Shown here: positions 23,158 to 33,945 of the stretch, one piece after another
How positions within the stretch are numbered: position 1 is the stretch's first letter
Layout: every line of letters starts with the position of its first letter
From: Melampsora larici-populina 98AG31
Lineage: Eukaryota; Basidiomycota; Pucciniomycetes; Pucciniales; Melampsoraceae
Reading direction: 5' to 3'
Assembly (NCBI RefSeq): GCF_000204055.1
Contig: NW_006768800.1
Coordinates: forward strand, 62,001 to 126,000
Length of the DNA stretch: 64,000 bases
Notes under the pieces: generated by a model
The model's input: the letters and a program-made list of their open reading frames with translations, nothing else
Databases searched by the model: none
Told to the model about the DNA's origin: nothing
Program-made: the position numbers and the translations under genes

Positions 23158-23718
23158 GATCTTATCTTCCTTGTTGTTTTTTGTTCTATATAGTGATTCT
23201 TGATTTTCAAAACAATGTGTGACTTGAATTTCTTCGTGAGATGCTGTCGAGGTCCCTTACAATGTCATATTTGTTCAATCGAGGTAATATCCAGAGATAG
23301 TCTTGATGCCCCTTTTCATGTGAATCTGTTGGCCGTTTTTGAAGTTGTACTTAAACTGATGAGCCCCAGCTCTGTCCGCCTGTCTGCTCGGGGAGTCGGG
23401 GCTGCCACGCCACCTGGGCTCGGCCATGCCAAGACTATTTTGATAGGATCAGGGCTGGGTGATGTGATGAGGTCGGGTCAGAAAAGTAAACTGAAGTCAG
23501 CTTTTGTCAAGAGACATCAAAGATGATCAAACGGTTTTGAAGAACGAACTTACGTAGCAAGTGGAATGAACGACAATCACCAAAATCCTATTGATCGATC
23601 GAATGGGACATTATAAAACACGTTGACAACAACCCACGAGTAAATCCAAATCACTCATGTTTTTATAAATCAAAAATCGCTAGAAGAAAAGCAACAAACC
23701 AGATTATAAGACTACAAG
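23158..23718. promoter_or_regulatory. Bidirectional promoter region between F-box paralogues B and C
   Basis: 561 bp between the divergent ATGs. A 108-codon frame (23200-23526) passes through it but has no protein features. A GC-rich patch at about 23360-23430 stands out from the AT-rich surroundings. Both starts are preceded by A-rich leaders. Confidence 0.5.
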
Positions 23719-25028
23719 ATGAATAGAATCATTGATTTACCATTTGAAACGCTCAATCAAATCCTAGGAGAATATGTGGATCAATTAGATAAAGATATTC
23801 TTGTAAACGATGCACCTGATTCGGAACCTTACCTTAAAAAGTCATCATATACAGAATTGATCAAATTACGATTGGTTTCAAAGACTTGGTCTAAGGCTGT
23901 TATACAATTTTATTTCCAAACAATCGAGATATCCGATTCAGAACGTGCACAAGTCATTATAGACAATTGGAGTAATGATTTGTTTGGACCTAATCTTCCA
24001 TGTCCTGTTAAAAGGTTGAAGATGAACGACCTTTGGAATTCGAAATCAGCAGAGTTTTCAATTCCCGGAACATCAAATCCACCAACAATGGATCAATTAG
24101 CTAAAATTATCAAATTACTTGGCCAAAGCTTGAGAAGCTTAACGATTACTTTTCGATGTGCAATGCAAATCTCTCCACATTTAATGGAAGCCATCAAGAC
24201 CATTGACAATCTGAAATCTTTATCCATGAGATTTAATCATTGGTTCAGCCGGTATGAGTATGAAACACACGATCTACCTTCATTATCAGAATTATTTTTA
24301 TCAATACCAAACCTCGAACATTTATCACTCAATTGTGTATCATTAGGACATTTGGACTTGAAACCACCAAGTCTATCAAAATTACGTTACTTCGCTTTTA
24401 CCTATGGCGGCGATTTAGGAGGGATACACGATATTGTTCAAGCTTCAAAACACACTTTAAAATTCATTGACTTTTATACTCGTATCCAACCTCCTGTGGA
24501 TTTACGATTACTTCTGGAGCCAATCAAAGATACGCTGGAAGGTATCTTTCCATACTTCATCGAAGATCAACTTGACAAAAGTGTTACAGATTTGGACTTC
24601 CCAAACTTAAGAGTTATCGCAACCCAATGTCTTGTAGACATTTATTGGTTGCAAGAACCGATGTTCAAACATATTAGAACAATTGTTGCAGACTTATATG
24701 AAACTGAACATTATTGGCGAGACGTTCTGAAAGAGGCTAATGTGAATGCTTTCGAAAAATTGCCTAATTTTAAACACTTTGTCTTTACTACAGATGAAAA
24801 ATCTAAATATCAAGAGATTTATTCTGAATTGTTGGAAGCCTTTGAATCTCGTGGAATTCAATGTCATCTTACTGATGAATTAACATCAGTCCAAATCTTG
24901 GTTTGTATATTCATTTCTCTCATCACCTAGATATGTTGAGGACAAGAGGTTCTATACTGATCATTTATTCATTGGATGATCAGGAATTGGATAATACGCT
25001 GAATGGACCAATGGAAAAAAATCATTAG
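23719..25028 (+). CDS. F-box protein, leucine-rich C-terminal region (paralogue C)
   Basis: Two exons: 23719..24900 and 24984..25028, 408 aa. F-box at about 5-60 (LPFETLNQILGEYV, then LIKLRLVSKTWSKAV). Body closely follows paralogue B (SIPNLEHLSLNCVSLGHLDL). The intron starts GTTTGT and ends CAG. The last exon begins ELDNTLNGPME and runs four codons longer than in A and B. Reading through the intron would give a false stop at 24930. Likely SCF ubiquitin-ligase receptor; substrate unknown. Confidence 0.85.
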
Positions 25029-26400
25029 ATTCACTTATTGGTGTACCATTGATTCGAATCCCTTTCTCCCTATTTTATATTTTGACAGATCAGTTCTCTT
25101 TGTTTCCAGTAATATCAGTATACTTATACCTTTTTCATTTCCACAACCACCCTATCTTGCTCAAAAAACACAATTACAATCAAAATTTACTAGATCTCCA
25201 CAACCTCATAGCACACTGAAACACCCCTTCTCATTTCCTTCGACCTACGTCTCTGCCAACCAAAATTACAAATATGTATCTACACAAAACCGCAACATCT
25301 TCAAGCCACGATACTATCCGTTATTTCATGGTCTCTCACCTCAATTTCAAGTTTTGCTTTCGTTCTTGAAGATACATATAACTTCGATGATGCGTCAATA
25401 TATGAATCAACAGTGTGTGGTGTTGCCTTTCGAGCAATTCAATGGCCCATTCACGACCATTCACGACTTGGCTCAGGACTACATGGAACTTTGTCTCAAA
25501 GCAAATTGACCCTAAATGATGAAACTATACTCATGTCAAGACTTTTAAAAGAGCATGCTAGAATTATGTGACTAATGAGTCAACACGTGGTAAGAATTGA
25601 ATAACAGCGTTCGCCTTGGTACAGTCAATCACATTGGAATGTCACTGATGTTGCTTTAATACAAAGTTACAAATTGGGCTGAAGCTCACAAAGTGCTATG
25701 TCATTTGCTAGACATTATTCCAAACTATTACTGACATCTCTCAATGGAGAGAGACACAAAAACAACTCCGTCGTGAGTATTTCAGATTCGATCCTGGAAC
25801 TACATAGCAAAAGAAGTTTTCATATCGATGACAGATTTGAGTCGAGTGTGGTCATCTATAGACATCATCATACTTTAAGCATGATATTGATGTGGATCAG
25901 AACCTCTAGCTAATATTCTTTACTTGTGGCTTTTGGATCTAGCTAAACCCCAGAGTAGTCTTTCGCGTTGGTATATTAATATTGTACAAAACCTTTTCAG
26001 TTAGACTGATTAACTCGCATTTCCCGGGCATTGTACACAACGATAGTGTTCAGCAGTAAAGACAAATTAGTCCAGGCAAAACATGATCAAGGAACGACGG
26101 ATTCCTATCTGCTTTATCCTCAGTATTGAGTTCTCTCACTGTTTACTGAGAACTCTTTACACTTGTCTAAAGCTTGTACTTCTATAGGAAGGGTGAGTTA
26201 AAATTAAAAACAAAAAGAGGTTGCAAATATGATTAGTAGAGATAAAGTGGATGATGTGGATACTGATGCATACATCAACATATCTCAGTCATTATTGAAC
26301 ATCTTAACTTTCAAAAAAAAATCATAAGAATTGGATTGACTCACAATGTGGGTGCAGAACCAAGGGATTGTGAATATAAAAGAACACACAAAGAGACCTG
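25029..26400. other. Non-coding stretch after paralogue C
   Basis: Includes the 3' UTR of paralogue C. A 168-codon frame at 25003-25509 overlaps its last exon in another frame and has low-complexity composition, so it is not accepted as a gene. Nothing else recognised. Confidence 0.5.
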
Positions 26401-26409
26401 CTCATAAGT

Positions 26410-26960
26410 ATTGGACCAACTTGCGGGTATCACTGAACAGAGATCTCCTAAACATGTCCTGATAGGCTCCAAAACAATCCGGGATCCCTAGGACATGGTC
26501 AAGGGTTCAATTTGGCGCGTTTGCGGGCCTGGTGTCGAGATCGACATCGGGATCGCGCAGAACATTAGATATGTGGGATCGTTCCACAACCAGGATCTTC
26601 CGAAAGATAACGATGCAACTGCATTAGAAAACTTCATGTGACACTGCTTCGGATCCCGTGGGCAATAAAAGGGGATATCAGGGGACATCACGGGTCATGT
26701 CATTGACTGCTTTGTGACAATGTTTTGCTCCAAGAAACCGAGGCGGCAGACTGGAGGATGCGAGAACTCAAAGGTATCACTATCAGTGCGCAGTGATCTC
26801 CCAAACGTGGCTCCACAGAATGCAAAACAATTTGGTATAGATGATACGTGGCCAATAGTTCAATTTGGCGACAAGATTGTAAATATTATCGCGGGCCTGG
26901 GCCTCCCGAATCGAGAGCGCGCAGAACATTATGTAGACTTGTTCCACAACTGATATGTGA
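26410..26960. repeat. Diverged direct duplication, two copies about 360 bp apart
   Basis: Both copies share GTTCAATTTGGCG, GCGGGCCTGG, GCGCGCAGAACATTA-like and GTTCCACAAC in the same order (copy 1 about 26430-26610, copy 2 about 26770-26955). Divergence is considerable. Function unknown; could be decayed transposon sequence. Confidence 0.6.
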
Positions 26961-27224
26961 GACATCCCTTAACATGCCCTAGCGCATTTCCCATCATCAA
27001 CTTATTTAAACCGTCATTCTGCACTAGCACAACCGCAAAGCTGGCCCTACTCTCTTGCTCTAGCCACGTCAAAGATTTTGGTACTTCAACTTAATCATTG
27101 CACTGTCCTCGCTTGTTAGAGCTTAGCTCAATCTTAAAGATTGTGATCCTTTGAGTCGAAGCACAGTTTTGGCATTCGAAATCTTTGCTTGGTGATTCAG
27201 ACCATTAGAACCTTTAGTACTTAC

Positions 27225-27590
27225 GTTGGGTGTGTACATTTCCGCTCAACTTGCGACCGGATAACCTCAAGAAATGACAATGACTTATCCACAATGTCTA
27301 TCATACAAGATCTACAGTTGATACACTCTTTAGTCACGCCATACTAGCTCCAAAAAAAATCTCAGCAGACACCTATTTTCTTGAGATTGCATTGATTAAT
27401 CACATTGGGTGCGTACATTTCCACTCGACTTGCAACCAGAGAAACATACAAAGAGATGTCAATGACTTATGCACAACATTGAATTTAACCTATCTACAGT
27501 CAATACGCTCTTGAATACCACCAGATTGGCCTCAAAAACGACATCTCAACAGACCCCTGTTTACTTGAGATATTGTTGATTACAATTAGA
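27225..27590. repeat. Tandem duplication, two copies of about 180 bp
   Basis: TTGGGTG(T/C)GTACATTTCC, TGTCAATGACTTAT-like, CAGACNCCT and CTTGAGAT occur in the same order in both halves (27228-27405 and 27405-27590). It lies directly upstream of the secreted-protein gene at 27713, so a duplicated promoter is possible. Confidence 0.6.
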
Positions 27591-27712
27591 ATTGAACTCC
27601 TCCAGTACACAGTTTTGATGTATGTTTCTTCATGCTTGTTCACAAGATCCTGATTGGCTTACATGTGTTTTTCAGCAACATTTCATGATTAGGTGTTCTT
27701 AATCTACCAAAA

Positions 27713-28342
27713 ATGATAGCTGTTATTCTCGCATTACTTGTCAGTCTCGCTTGCCGTGTCAATTGTAACCTTACAGGATTTTCAGACGCGGCAGCCTCGT
27801 CGTATGTGCCCGCTGCGACGGACTCGAGGGGATTCAATTCTGGAGTGGCTTCGGCAATTAAATGGAGTCCTGGTACAGAGGGATTGCACCGAAGAATCGA
27901 AGAAGGAACAGCATGTGAGCTGGAATACAATAAAAGGGAAGGGGAGATGACTGTGAGAAGAACCATCCGTGGTCGACAGGAAAAGCAAGAAGCAGTCATG
28001 ATAGCACCTTCACAACCTCGTATGCAGCGTACGGTGTACAGTGAGGACGAAATGCGCCGTATAGCACAGGGAGTGGGTGGTCTGCTGAACGGCAAAAACT
28101 CTAACGATTCTACGGCGGGCGGTTTGGTCCCAACTGATGAATCAGATCAGGGTGTCTTTGGGTATTGTGGACAGATCAAGGTCTATGATTCAGAAAATCC
28201 TGACCAGCTTCTTTTACAAAATTGTTCTTGCGAAGCCAGTAAGGCTCTAAAGATCAGATGCCACTGCGACGGATGTTCTTCGCTTTTCTGTGTAATCTCA
28301 GGGGCAATTGCTGTTTGTTGGATATTTGCACCCGCTGGTTGA
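27713..28342 (+). CDS. Secreted cysteine-rich protein with hydrophobic C-terminus
   Basis: Single exon, 209 aa. Signal peptide at about 1-18 (IAVILALLVSLAC). Polar, charged middle. C-terminal cysteine cluster at 152, 171, 173, 183, 185, 188, 193 and 202 (NCSCEAS, then RCHCDGC), plus Cys68. Residues 191-206 (LFCVISGAIAVCWIFA) are hydrophobic and could be a GPI-attachment signal, a membrane anchor or a buried helix. No family recognised; small secreted protein or effector candidate. AAAATG start context. It is preceded by tandemly duplicated sequence. Confidence 0.68.
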   Translation: MIAVILALLVSLACRVNCNLTGFSDAAASSYVPAATDSRGFNSGVASAIKWSPGTEGLHRRIEEGTACELEYNKREGEMTVRRTIRGRQEKQEAVMIAPSQPRMQRTVYSEDEMRRIAQGVGGLLNGKNSNDSTAGGLVPTDESDQGVFGYCGQIKVYDSENPDQLLLQNCSCEASKALKIRCHCDGCSSLFCVISGAIAVCWIFAPAG

Positions 28343-29871
28343 TCACTGGATCCAGTGCAAGAGCTTGAGGTTTAAGCTTCATGGGTTTTTTCTATTCTTT
28401 CAATCATCTTATGTCAAGGTAGTTTTTGTCATCATTTCTGTCTGCTCCTCTCTTGGAGTATGTGTGTTCAGAGCTTAGGCTCTACTCAGGGTGGGGACCA
28501 TAATGCCAGACCTAACATTCAAGTCCTTCCACTTCTGCCCCTAGTAGGCTTTTTGTTGGGTAGTCTAGGAGGGTAGGAGTGTTTTAGGCCTTGGGGCTTC
28601 TCTCAGGTTTCCAACTAGACCTGAGGGATCCGTATCCTCTTGGTGATCTAGCCATGGATTGAGGAGAGGCCTGAGGGAGGACTCACACCAAATGCTGAGG
28701 AGTGGGAGGTATCAGACCCCAGGGATAGTGGGTGGGTGCCAAAAATTTGAATAGTGATTAAATTGAGTGTGCAAGCTGTGAGGTAGGAGTACACAGCATA
28801 CTGAGAAGCTTGAATATGTTTCTGTATTGAAAATGGGTCAATAAAATTTTACACTCAATGATTTACACTCAATATTGAGTGTAAGAATTTAATTTGACAT
28901 ATGTAAGTTAGAATTTTGCATGCGACCTCTTACACAACCAAATGAGGGTAAAGTTTTTAGGTTGTCAATCGCTAATTGGAGCACCAAATCTCTAATTTTG
29001 CCTATCAATCAGTTTACACTTGAAAAAGGATGTAAACCCCTTGGATGTTTTTTTAAAAGCCCACCCCAGAAATGGATATTTGCACACACATCCACAAGCT
29101 CACCAATCAGCTATGGCTATTCCCGGGGAATCCTGAAATTCCAATCGGAATCCAAAGCACAGCAAGCCCTTGCTGAACGTGCCTAACTCAACTAACTTTC
29201 CTCAATCTCAATTGACAAACTCCACTCATCTCAATCTCAATGATAAAACCACTCCCTTGCTGATTTCTTGCACAACCTTTGTCAAAAGCTCCAAGGACAA
29301 AGCTCACGGTGTAGAACTCCTACACTGTGTGGTGTAGGCTGAGCCGGAGAGGGGAAGAGTCACTGCGCAGAAAGAGTAACAAGGCGGATGAAACTAAGAT
29401 TGTCGTAGACTGCCCTCAACCTTCAAATAAAAGTTCAAGAATAAAAAAAATTAACACAGGAGCAATTCTTAACAACTTTCTATCTTCACAATTCTAACCT
29501 GTAACACTGTTCTAATAATTCTAAAAGATCCAAAAGAACAGGCATATTCCAATAGTACCCTACACTACACAAAGTGTTGATGCAAAACTATGGTGATTTC
29601 CAATTTCCTGTAATCCTTGTTACTTGTGATGATAAATAAAATAAAATAAAATAAACAAAGATACTGTGTAAAGGGATGAGGAATTGAACTGGTGACTGGG
29701 ATTTTCCAATACAACTGTAAATTTTAGCAGAACTACACTAAATAATAAAAAAACATAAAAAACTACCTAAGACCTATAAGGGATTTGAAGCAAGGATCCG
29801 GGTTAGGCCTGGGTAAAGACCTTTCACGTAATGTGAAATGTAGTAATAAAAAATAAAAAAATAAAATAGCT
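28343..29871. other. Non-coding stretch; 22-bp perfect palindrome
   Basis: No gene recognised. 28863-28884 is a perfect palindrome (TTACACTCAAT and its complement), next to a partial copy of the arm at 28847. 29304-29345 forms a hairpin (CACGGTGTAG...CTACACTGTG). Possibly ends of a small decayed element. Confidence 0.45.
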
Positions 29872-30174
29872 AATCCATTTCAGTCTTGCGCGGGAAAATT
29901 TAAGGACTCCTGTACAAAGTGATTATGGTATTTGAGCAGGGATTCTTAAACCATAGTTATAACTTTTGCTCAGTTCTAACAAGTCTTTGTCTCTCGTATG
30001 AGCACTGGTCTACCACAGTAGACATTTTGTTTAACTTTGTAGTTAAGCTTATATATACTATTAGTGGTGTGGGGGAGGCCTTTGAGGGAAAAGGCTAAGG
30101 ATTCCTTGGAAGTCTCAGCATTTTCACCTCATTGGCAAGACCAGAACTCCCAGAGACTAGGGCTTCTCAGCACC
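29872..30174 (-). repeat. 303-bp direct repeat, copy 1 (outer)
   Basis: Nearly identical to 30465-30767, starting AATCCATTTCAGTCTT and ending TTCTCAGCACC. Contains TATATATAC and a G-rich GGTGTGGGGGAGG stretch. The copies flank a unique 290-bp spacer, directly downstream of the tyrosine-recombinase ORF. This suits the B1-A2-B2 split direct repeats of Ngaro-type elements (inference). Confidence 0.8.
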
Positions 30175-30464
30175 GGGCAGGCGGGCGGGTCAAAATTTTG
30201 TAAGAGCTTAGAAGCCCTTAACAAGTCTTAAGAATAGAGAAAGCAAAGTTGACAGCGACGGAGAGTTGTGGGGTGAGAGAGTGAGGGATTGCCAATACAG
30301 GGGAAAAGAGAATTTTCTCCTGGGCACCACACTCATCTGTCACACGCTTGTGATGGTGACCTTTCACCAGTCCCGGGCCTGTGACTCCACACCGTCTTAG
30401 CAACTTACCCGCTTCAGCCTGAAATGGACTGAAGAGCACTGTCTCAGGCTTTGGGAACACTTTC

Positions 30465-30767
30465 AATCCATTTCAGTCTTCTGCGGGAAAACTTAAGGAC
30501 TCCTGTACAAAGTGATTATGGTATTTGAGCAGGGATTCTTAAACCATAGTTATAACTTTTGCTCAGTTCTAACAAGTCTTTGTCTCTTGTATGAGCACTG
30601 GTCTACCACAGTAGACATTTTGTTTAACCTTGTAGTTAAACTTATATATACTATTAGTGGTGTGGGGGAGGCCTTTGAGGGAAAAGGCTAAGGATTCCTT
30701 AGAAGTCTCAGCATTTTCACCTCATTGGTGAGACCAGAACTCCCGGAGACTAGGGCTTCTCAGCACC
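30465..30767 (-). repeat. 303-bp direct repeat, copy 2 (inner)
   Basis: Same length and nearly the same sequence as 29872-30174, with a handful of substitutions (for example CTTGCGCGGG against CTTCTGCGGG). Lies 260 bp from the stop codon of the recombinase ORF. Confidence 0.8.
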
Positions 30768-31026
30768 CAAAACTCTTGTCGGCTTGAGACGAGAGCTCTG
30801 AGAAGCCCCTAAACTCTGTTGAAGAGAGTTTCTTGCTCCTTAATTCTGTTCTTCTCCTCCAAATGCTTGTATAGTTGATCATCTGTTCACCTTACATTTG
30901 AACTTTGACTGTACAGTGTCAAATATTTTGTGGCTGCATAAAGTCAGTTGAATTTTGAATACTTTCTGTATTACCCGCTTCCTCTGAACTGCATGATGAA
31001 ACTTTAAACAAATAAGCTACCAGTTA

Positions 31027-32144
31027 CTAATCTACCCGTAGAGCTTCTAATGGTTTAACGGTTTTTGCGTAATCTTTTGCTGAGAATTTCCTCAGGTAAA
31101 TCTTATAAGCCTCGGACATCCATCTACCTTGTGATTTCAATTCTTCTCTCAAAGCGCCAAGGTTCCAACGGAGCAAGGCTCCGCTTATTCTGAAAGAATG
31201 ACCGAATAACAATTGATCCTTCTTCAATCTATGTTTATTCCATATGTTTCTAAGGTAAGCCATGGTTTCACTTTTCTTCAACCTAGTCTTTTCTAAACCT
31301 GAGCCCAGGATGAATATCCCGTCTGATAACTTCCTCTCTTTCAAATCAAACCAGTTCTCCATTGCTCTCACAGGATCGAGTTTTGATTTTTGTCTGTGTA
31401 AGTGTATGTATTGTTTTTCGCCTGGCTTTGTGGTCTTCGCACTGAGTCTGAAAATTCTAACGTAGGAGCTATTTGGACCCCAGGATACATCCTCCCATGT
31501 AGGTAAGCTTTTGTTCGGGTTGTCAGTTATCAGCTCTCCTAATCGAGCTGTGCCCCAGAAGGCTGCTAGGGCTAGCGCTAGGACCCCTACTCCCTTTTCC
31601 CCTTCATTTTCTAATTTGTTCAAAAGGATTACTAAATCTGAAATCAGTACTGGTGGGTATTTCCTGTCCCGTTCTTTGAACTCTGCTTCTATTTTCCTTG
31701 ATGCTTTCAAAAGTCCAGCTGCCGCTGAGTCTACGTCGTCTGGATACTTTTGGTTATGAAATATATGCCAGGCTTTTACGCCCGCTATGTATGCTTTGAT
31801 CGTCGAGGAGCTGACTGACTCATCACTATCGCCCTTTCTTCTTGTTTCTTTGATGCCCAGACAATAAATAATTTTAAGGTTTTGGGAGAGATTGGTAAGA
31901 GTTCTTCCCTGTGTATTCCTTTCACTATTGAGAACCGTATGAGTTTCACTATTGCTGAGTTGTAATGTTTTAGAGTACCATCCGCCCATGTACCTCTTAG
32001 GAAGTGTTGTTGTACTTTGTCTTCTTCCAATTTATCAACACCTCGAGCATCCTGCCAAAAGGATTTAAACAACTTTGTCAGGCGGATCAGCTCCTTCGTT
32101 TGGTTGGCGGTTTCTGAGGAAAGACTTTCTTTCCTTCTTCCCAT
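31027..32144 (-). pseudogene. Tyrosine recombinase of the DIRS/Ngaro-like element, one frameshift
   Basis: N-terminal part (from ATG at 32144, WADGTLKHYNSAIVKLIRF, core-binding domain) and C-terminal part (to 31027) lie in two frames overlapping at 31785-31989. Catalytic residues are present: Arg in FWGTARLGELI, H-x-x-R in GHSFRISGA, and GRWMSEAYKIY with the nucleophilic Tyr candidate. Adding one A to the AAA run near 31835-31837 (minus strand) joins the frames. It integrates element cDNA by site-specific strand exchange in this family. Start overlaps the RT ORF end by 80 bp. Confidence 0.82.
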
Positions 32145-33945
32145 TTGACAGTGGGTGTCCTTCTGTCGGTGATGTCTGGGAAAGTATGTGATTCAGATCA
32201 GTCGGGACAGTTACTAAGACTTCATTGTACCAAAAAAGGTCTCCTAGGTAGCCTCTTGATAAGCTATCCGCCTTATTCTCTTTCAATGTAACACGTCTCT
32301 CTTTGATGTTACAGCCTAAAACCGTAAGTACCCTTTGTATCTGTTTCCACTCTTCATTTGTTTGCTTATCTTTGGATTTTCTCTTTTTTATCATTGATTG
32401 GGTAGTCGTATTATCTGTGTCCACCCGAAAGGATTTCCCTTGTATGTTCATCACTTTTGCTAACACCAAGAGCCCTAGCCTGACAGCAACCGTTTCTGCC
32501 CAAGGAATTGTGCGCTTGTCCAAAACTAGATCTAGACTTTGGCAACCCTTTACAAATCCGAAGCATGCCCAGTTGGCACCTCCTAACACCCCGATTCCAA
32601 AGGATGAGGAAGCGTCGCCTACCCACTCTACCTCCAGTGGTTTTGGGTTTGGAATCAAGGTGAGTGACTTGAAATTGGATAGACATATCCTCCATTCTAG
32701 CAGATTGCTCCTGAAGTCTTCTGGAGTTGTCCGTAGTGCTTGTTTTTCTTTCCAGCTTTTCAACCATCTATAGAACGAGTGTAGGTAAGCTGTCATGTGC
32801 GGAACTATGTGTACCGTGTGTCCCAGCTTCCCCACCAGACTTTCGATTGTGTCAAAACTCCATGTTTGGTCTACCACAAGTAAGTCTTCTACTATCTGAA
32901 GTCTTTCCGCCAACTTCTCCGCTGGTAGTCTTACTGTGTGATTTTTCTTGTTCCAGATGAAACCTGTATAACATTGTTCTTCAGCGAAATCATGGTTTTT
33001 GGCCATGTTAGTTTTCACTCCTAACGTATTGCTCAGGTTCATGATGTCTGCTAATGAGGTTTTGTCTCCCAGTCTCCTCAATATGAGGTTGTCGTCGACC
33101 CAGCGGAAAATTGCCCATAGTTTAAGAATTGTCTTTATTATTGACTTCCAGACTTCTGCCGGTCCGCCAAAGACCCCACAGCTGGCTACACCTCCAAATC
33201 CCACCGCGAGATCTATACATACTCTGCCGTAGAAATCAATTATGCATAGAAATCGTTGTTGACAAGGGTGTACTGGGAGTTGTCTATACGCCTTTGCCCA
33301 GTCGAAAAAGGCCAACTCCCACTCTCCCGGGTTGTTGCATAGGAATTTTGCTACCGTGCTAAACCTGTCCCAGTAAGTTTCATAATTCTTTTTGTTCACG
33401 AAGGAGTTGACTGATGGAATGTCATTGTCATGTTTAGGGTGTGACAGATCATTAATGAGCCTAATGGACTCGTCTCCGTTCACCGCACTTCCCATCGGGT
33501 TTGACCGGAAAAACCCATAGCTATTGTGCACCTCCTCTTTCGTAAATGGCCCAGACAGTCTACCCTCTTGTGCTTCCTTTGTCATTGTAGCTTCGATTTC
33601 TCTTCTGGCTAGTATTGCTGATGCGTGGTTCGGGGGTGTGAACCATTTCATCCCTTGGATTTTGTGTCGTGGTATTCCCAAGCAGAAACCCTCTCTGAAA
33701 CCCTGTTCAATATACGGTATGTCATCTTGAAGGCCTACTTTCTCCATCAGTGCAATCCATGTCCTGATGTCCATATGTGAATTAACAGCGGCCGGCCATA
33801 CTGAGTCTACTGGCACTATGAATGATTTCCTTTGATTCAACGGTAAAGGGACTTTTGCTTTCCCATCCTCAGTGTCTTGAGAGGAATGGGTTGATTCGAT
33901 TGACTCTTTGTCGTCATCTCTGCTCTCTATCCCAATAACTACCAC
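32065..33945 (-). CDS. Reverse transcriptase-RNase H of the DIRS/Ngaro-like element
   Basis: Intact, 626 aa. N-terminal part about 1-130 is not recognised. RT: YGFFRSNPMGS, RLINDLSHP, AFFDWAKAYRQLPVHP, VGFGGVASCG and the catalytic WVDDN (a YxDD variant, near 33090). RNase H: WVGDASSSFGIG (Asp), PWAETVAVRLG (Glu), RVDTDNTTTQ (Asp) and NKADSLSRG (Asp). Copies element RNA into DNA. Overlaps the recombinase start. The same order occurs in Ngaro elements. No stops, so this ORF has decayed less than its neighbours. Confidence 0.88.
   Translation of the reverse strand: MVVIGIESRDDDKESIESTHSSQDTEDGKAKVPLPLNQRKSFIVPVDSVWPAAVNSHMDIRTWIALMEKVGLQDDIPYIEQGFREGFCLGIPRHKIQGMKWFTPPNHASAILARREIEATMTKEAQEGRLSGPFTKEEVHNSYGFFRSNPMGSAVNGDESIRLINDLSHPKHDNDIPSVNSFVNKKNYETYWDRFSTVAKFLCNNPGEWELAFFDWAKAYRQLPVHPCQQRFLCIIDFYGRVCIDLAVGFGGVASCGVFGGPAEVWKSIIKTILKLWAIFRWVDDNLILRRLGDKTSLADIMNLSNTLGVKTNMAKNHDFAEEQCYTGFIWNKKNHTVRLPAEKLAERLQIVEDLLVVDQTWSFDTIESLVGKLGHTVHIVPHMTAYLHSFYRWLKSWKEKQALRTTPEDFRSNLLEWRICLSNFKSLTLIPNPKPLEVEWVGDASSSFGIGVLGGANWACFGFVKGCQSLDLVLDKRTIPWAETVAVRLGLLVLAKVMNIQGKSFRVDTDNTTTQSMIKKRKSKDKQTNEEWKQIQRVLTVLGCNIKERRVTLKENKADSLSRGYLGDLFWYNEVLVTVPTDLNHILSQTSPTEGHPLSNGKKERKSFLRNRQPNEGADPPDKVV

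Noticed and set aside
23200..23526. 108-codon frame between divergent F-box genes
   Set aside because: Lies in the shared promoter, mixed composition, no features; the GC-rich patch does not fold as a tRNA by eye.
25003..25509. 168-codon plus-strand frame
   Set aside because: Overlaps the true last exon of F-box paralogue C in another frame; low-complexity Ser/Pro/Phe-rich translation of 3' flank.
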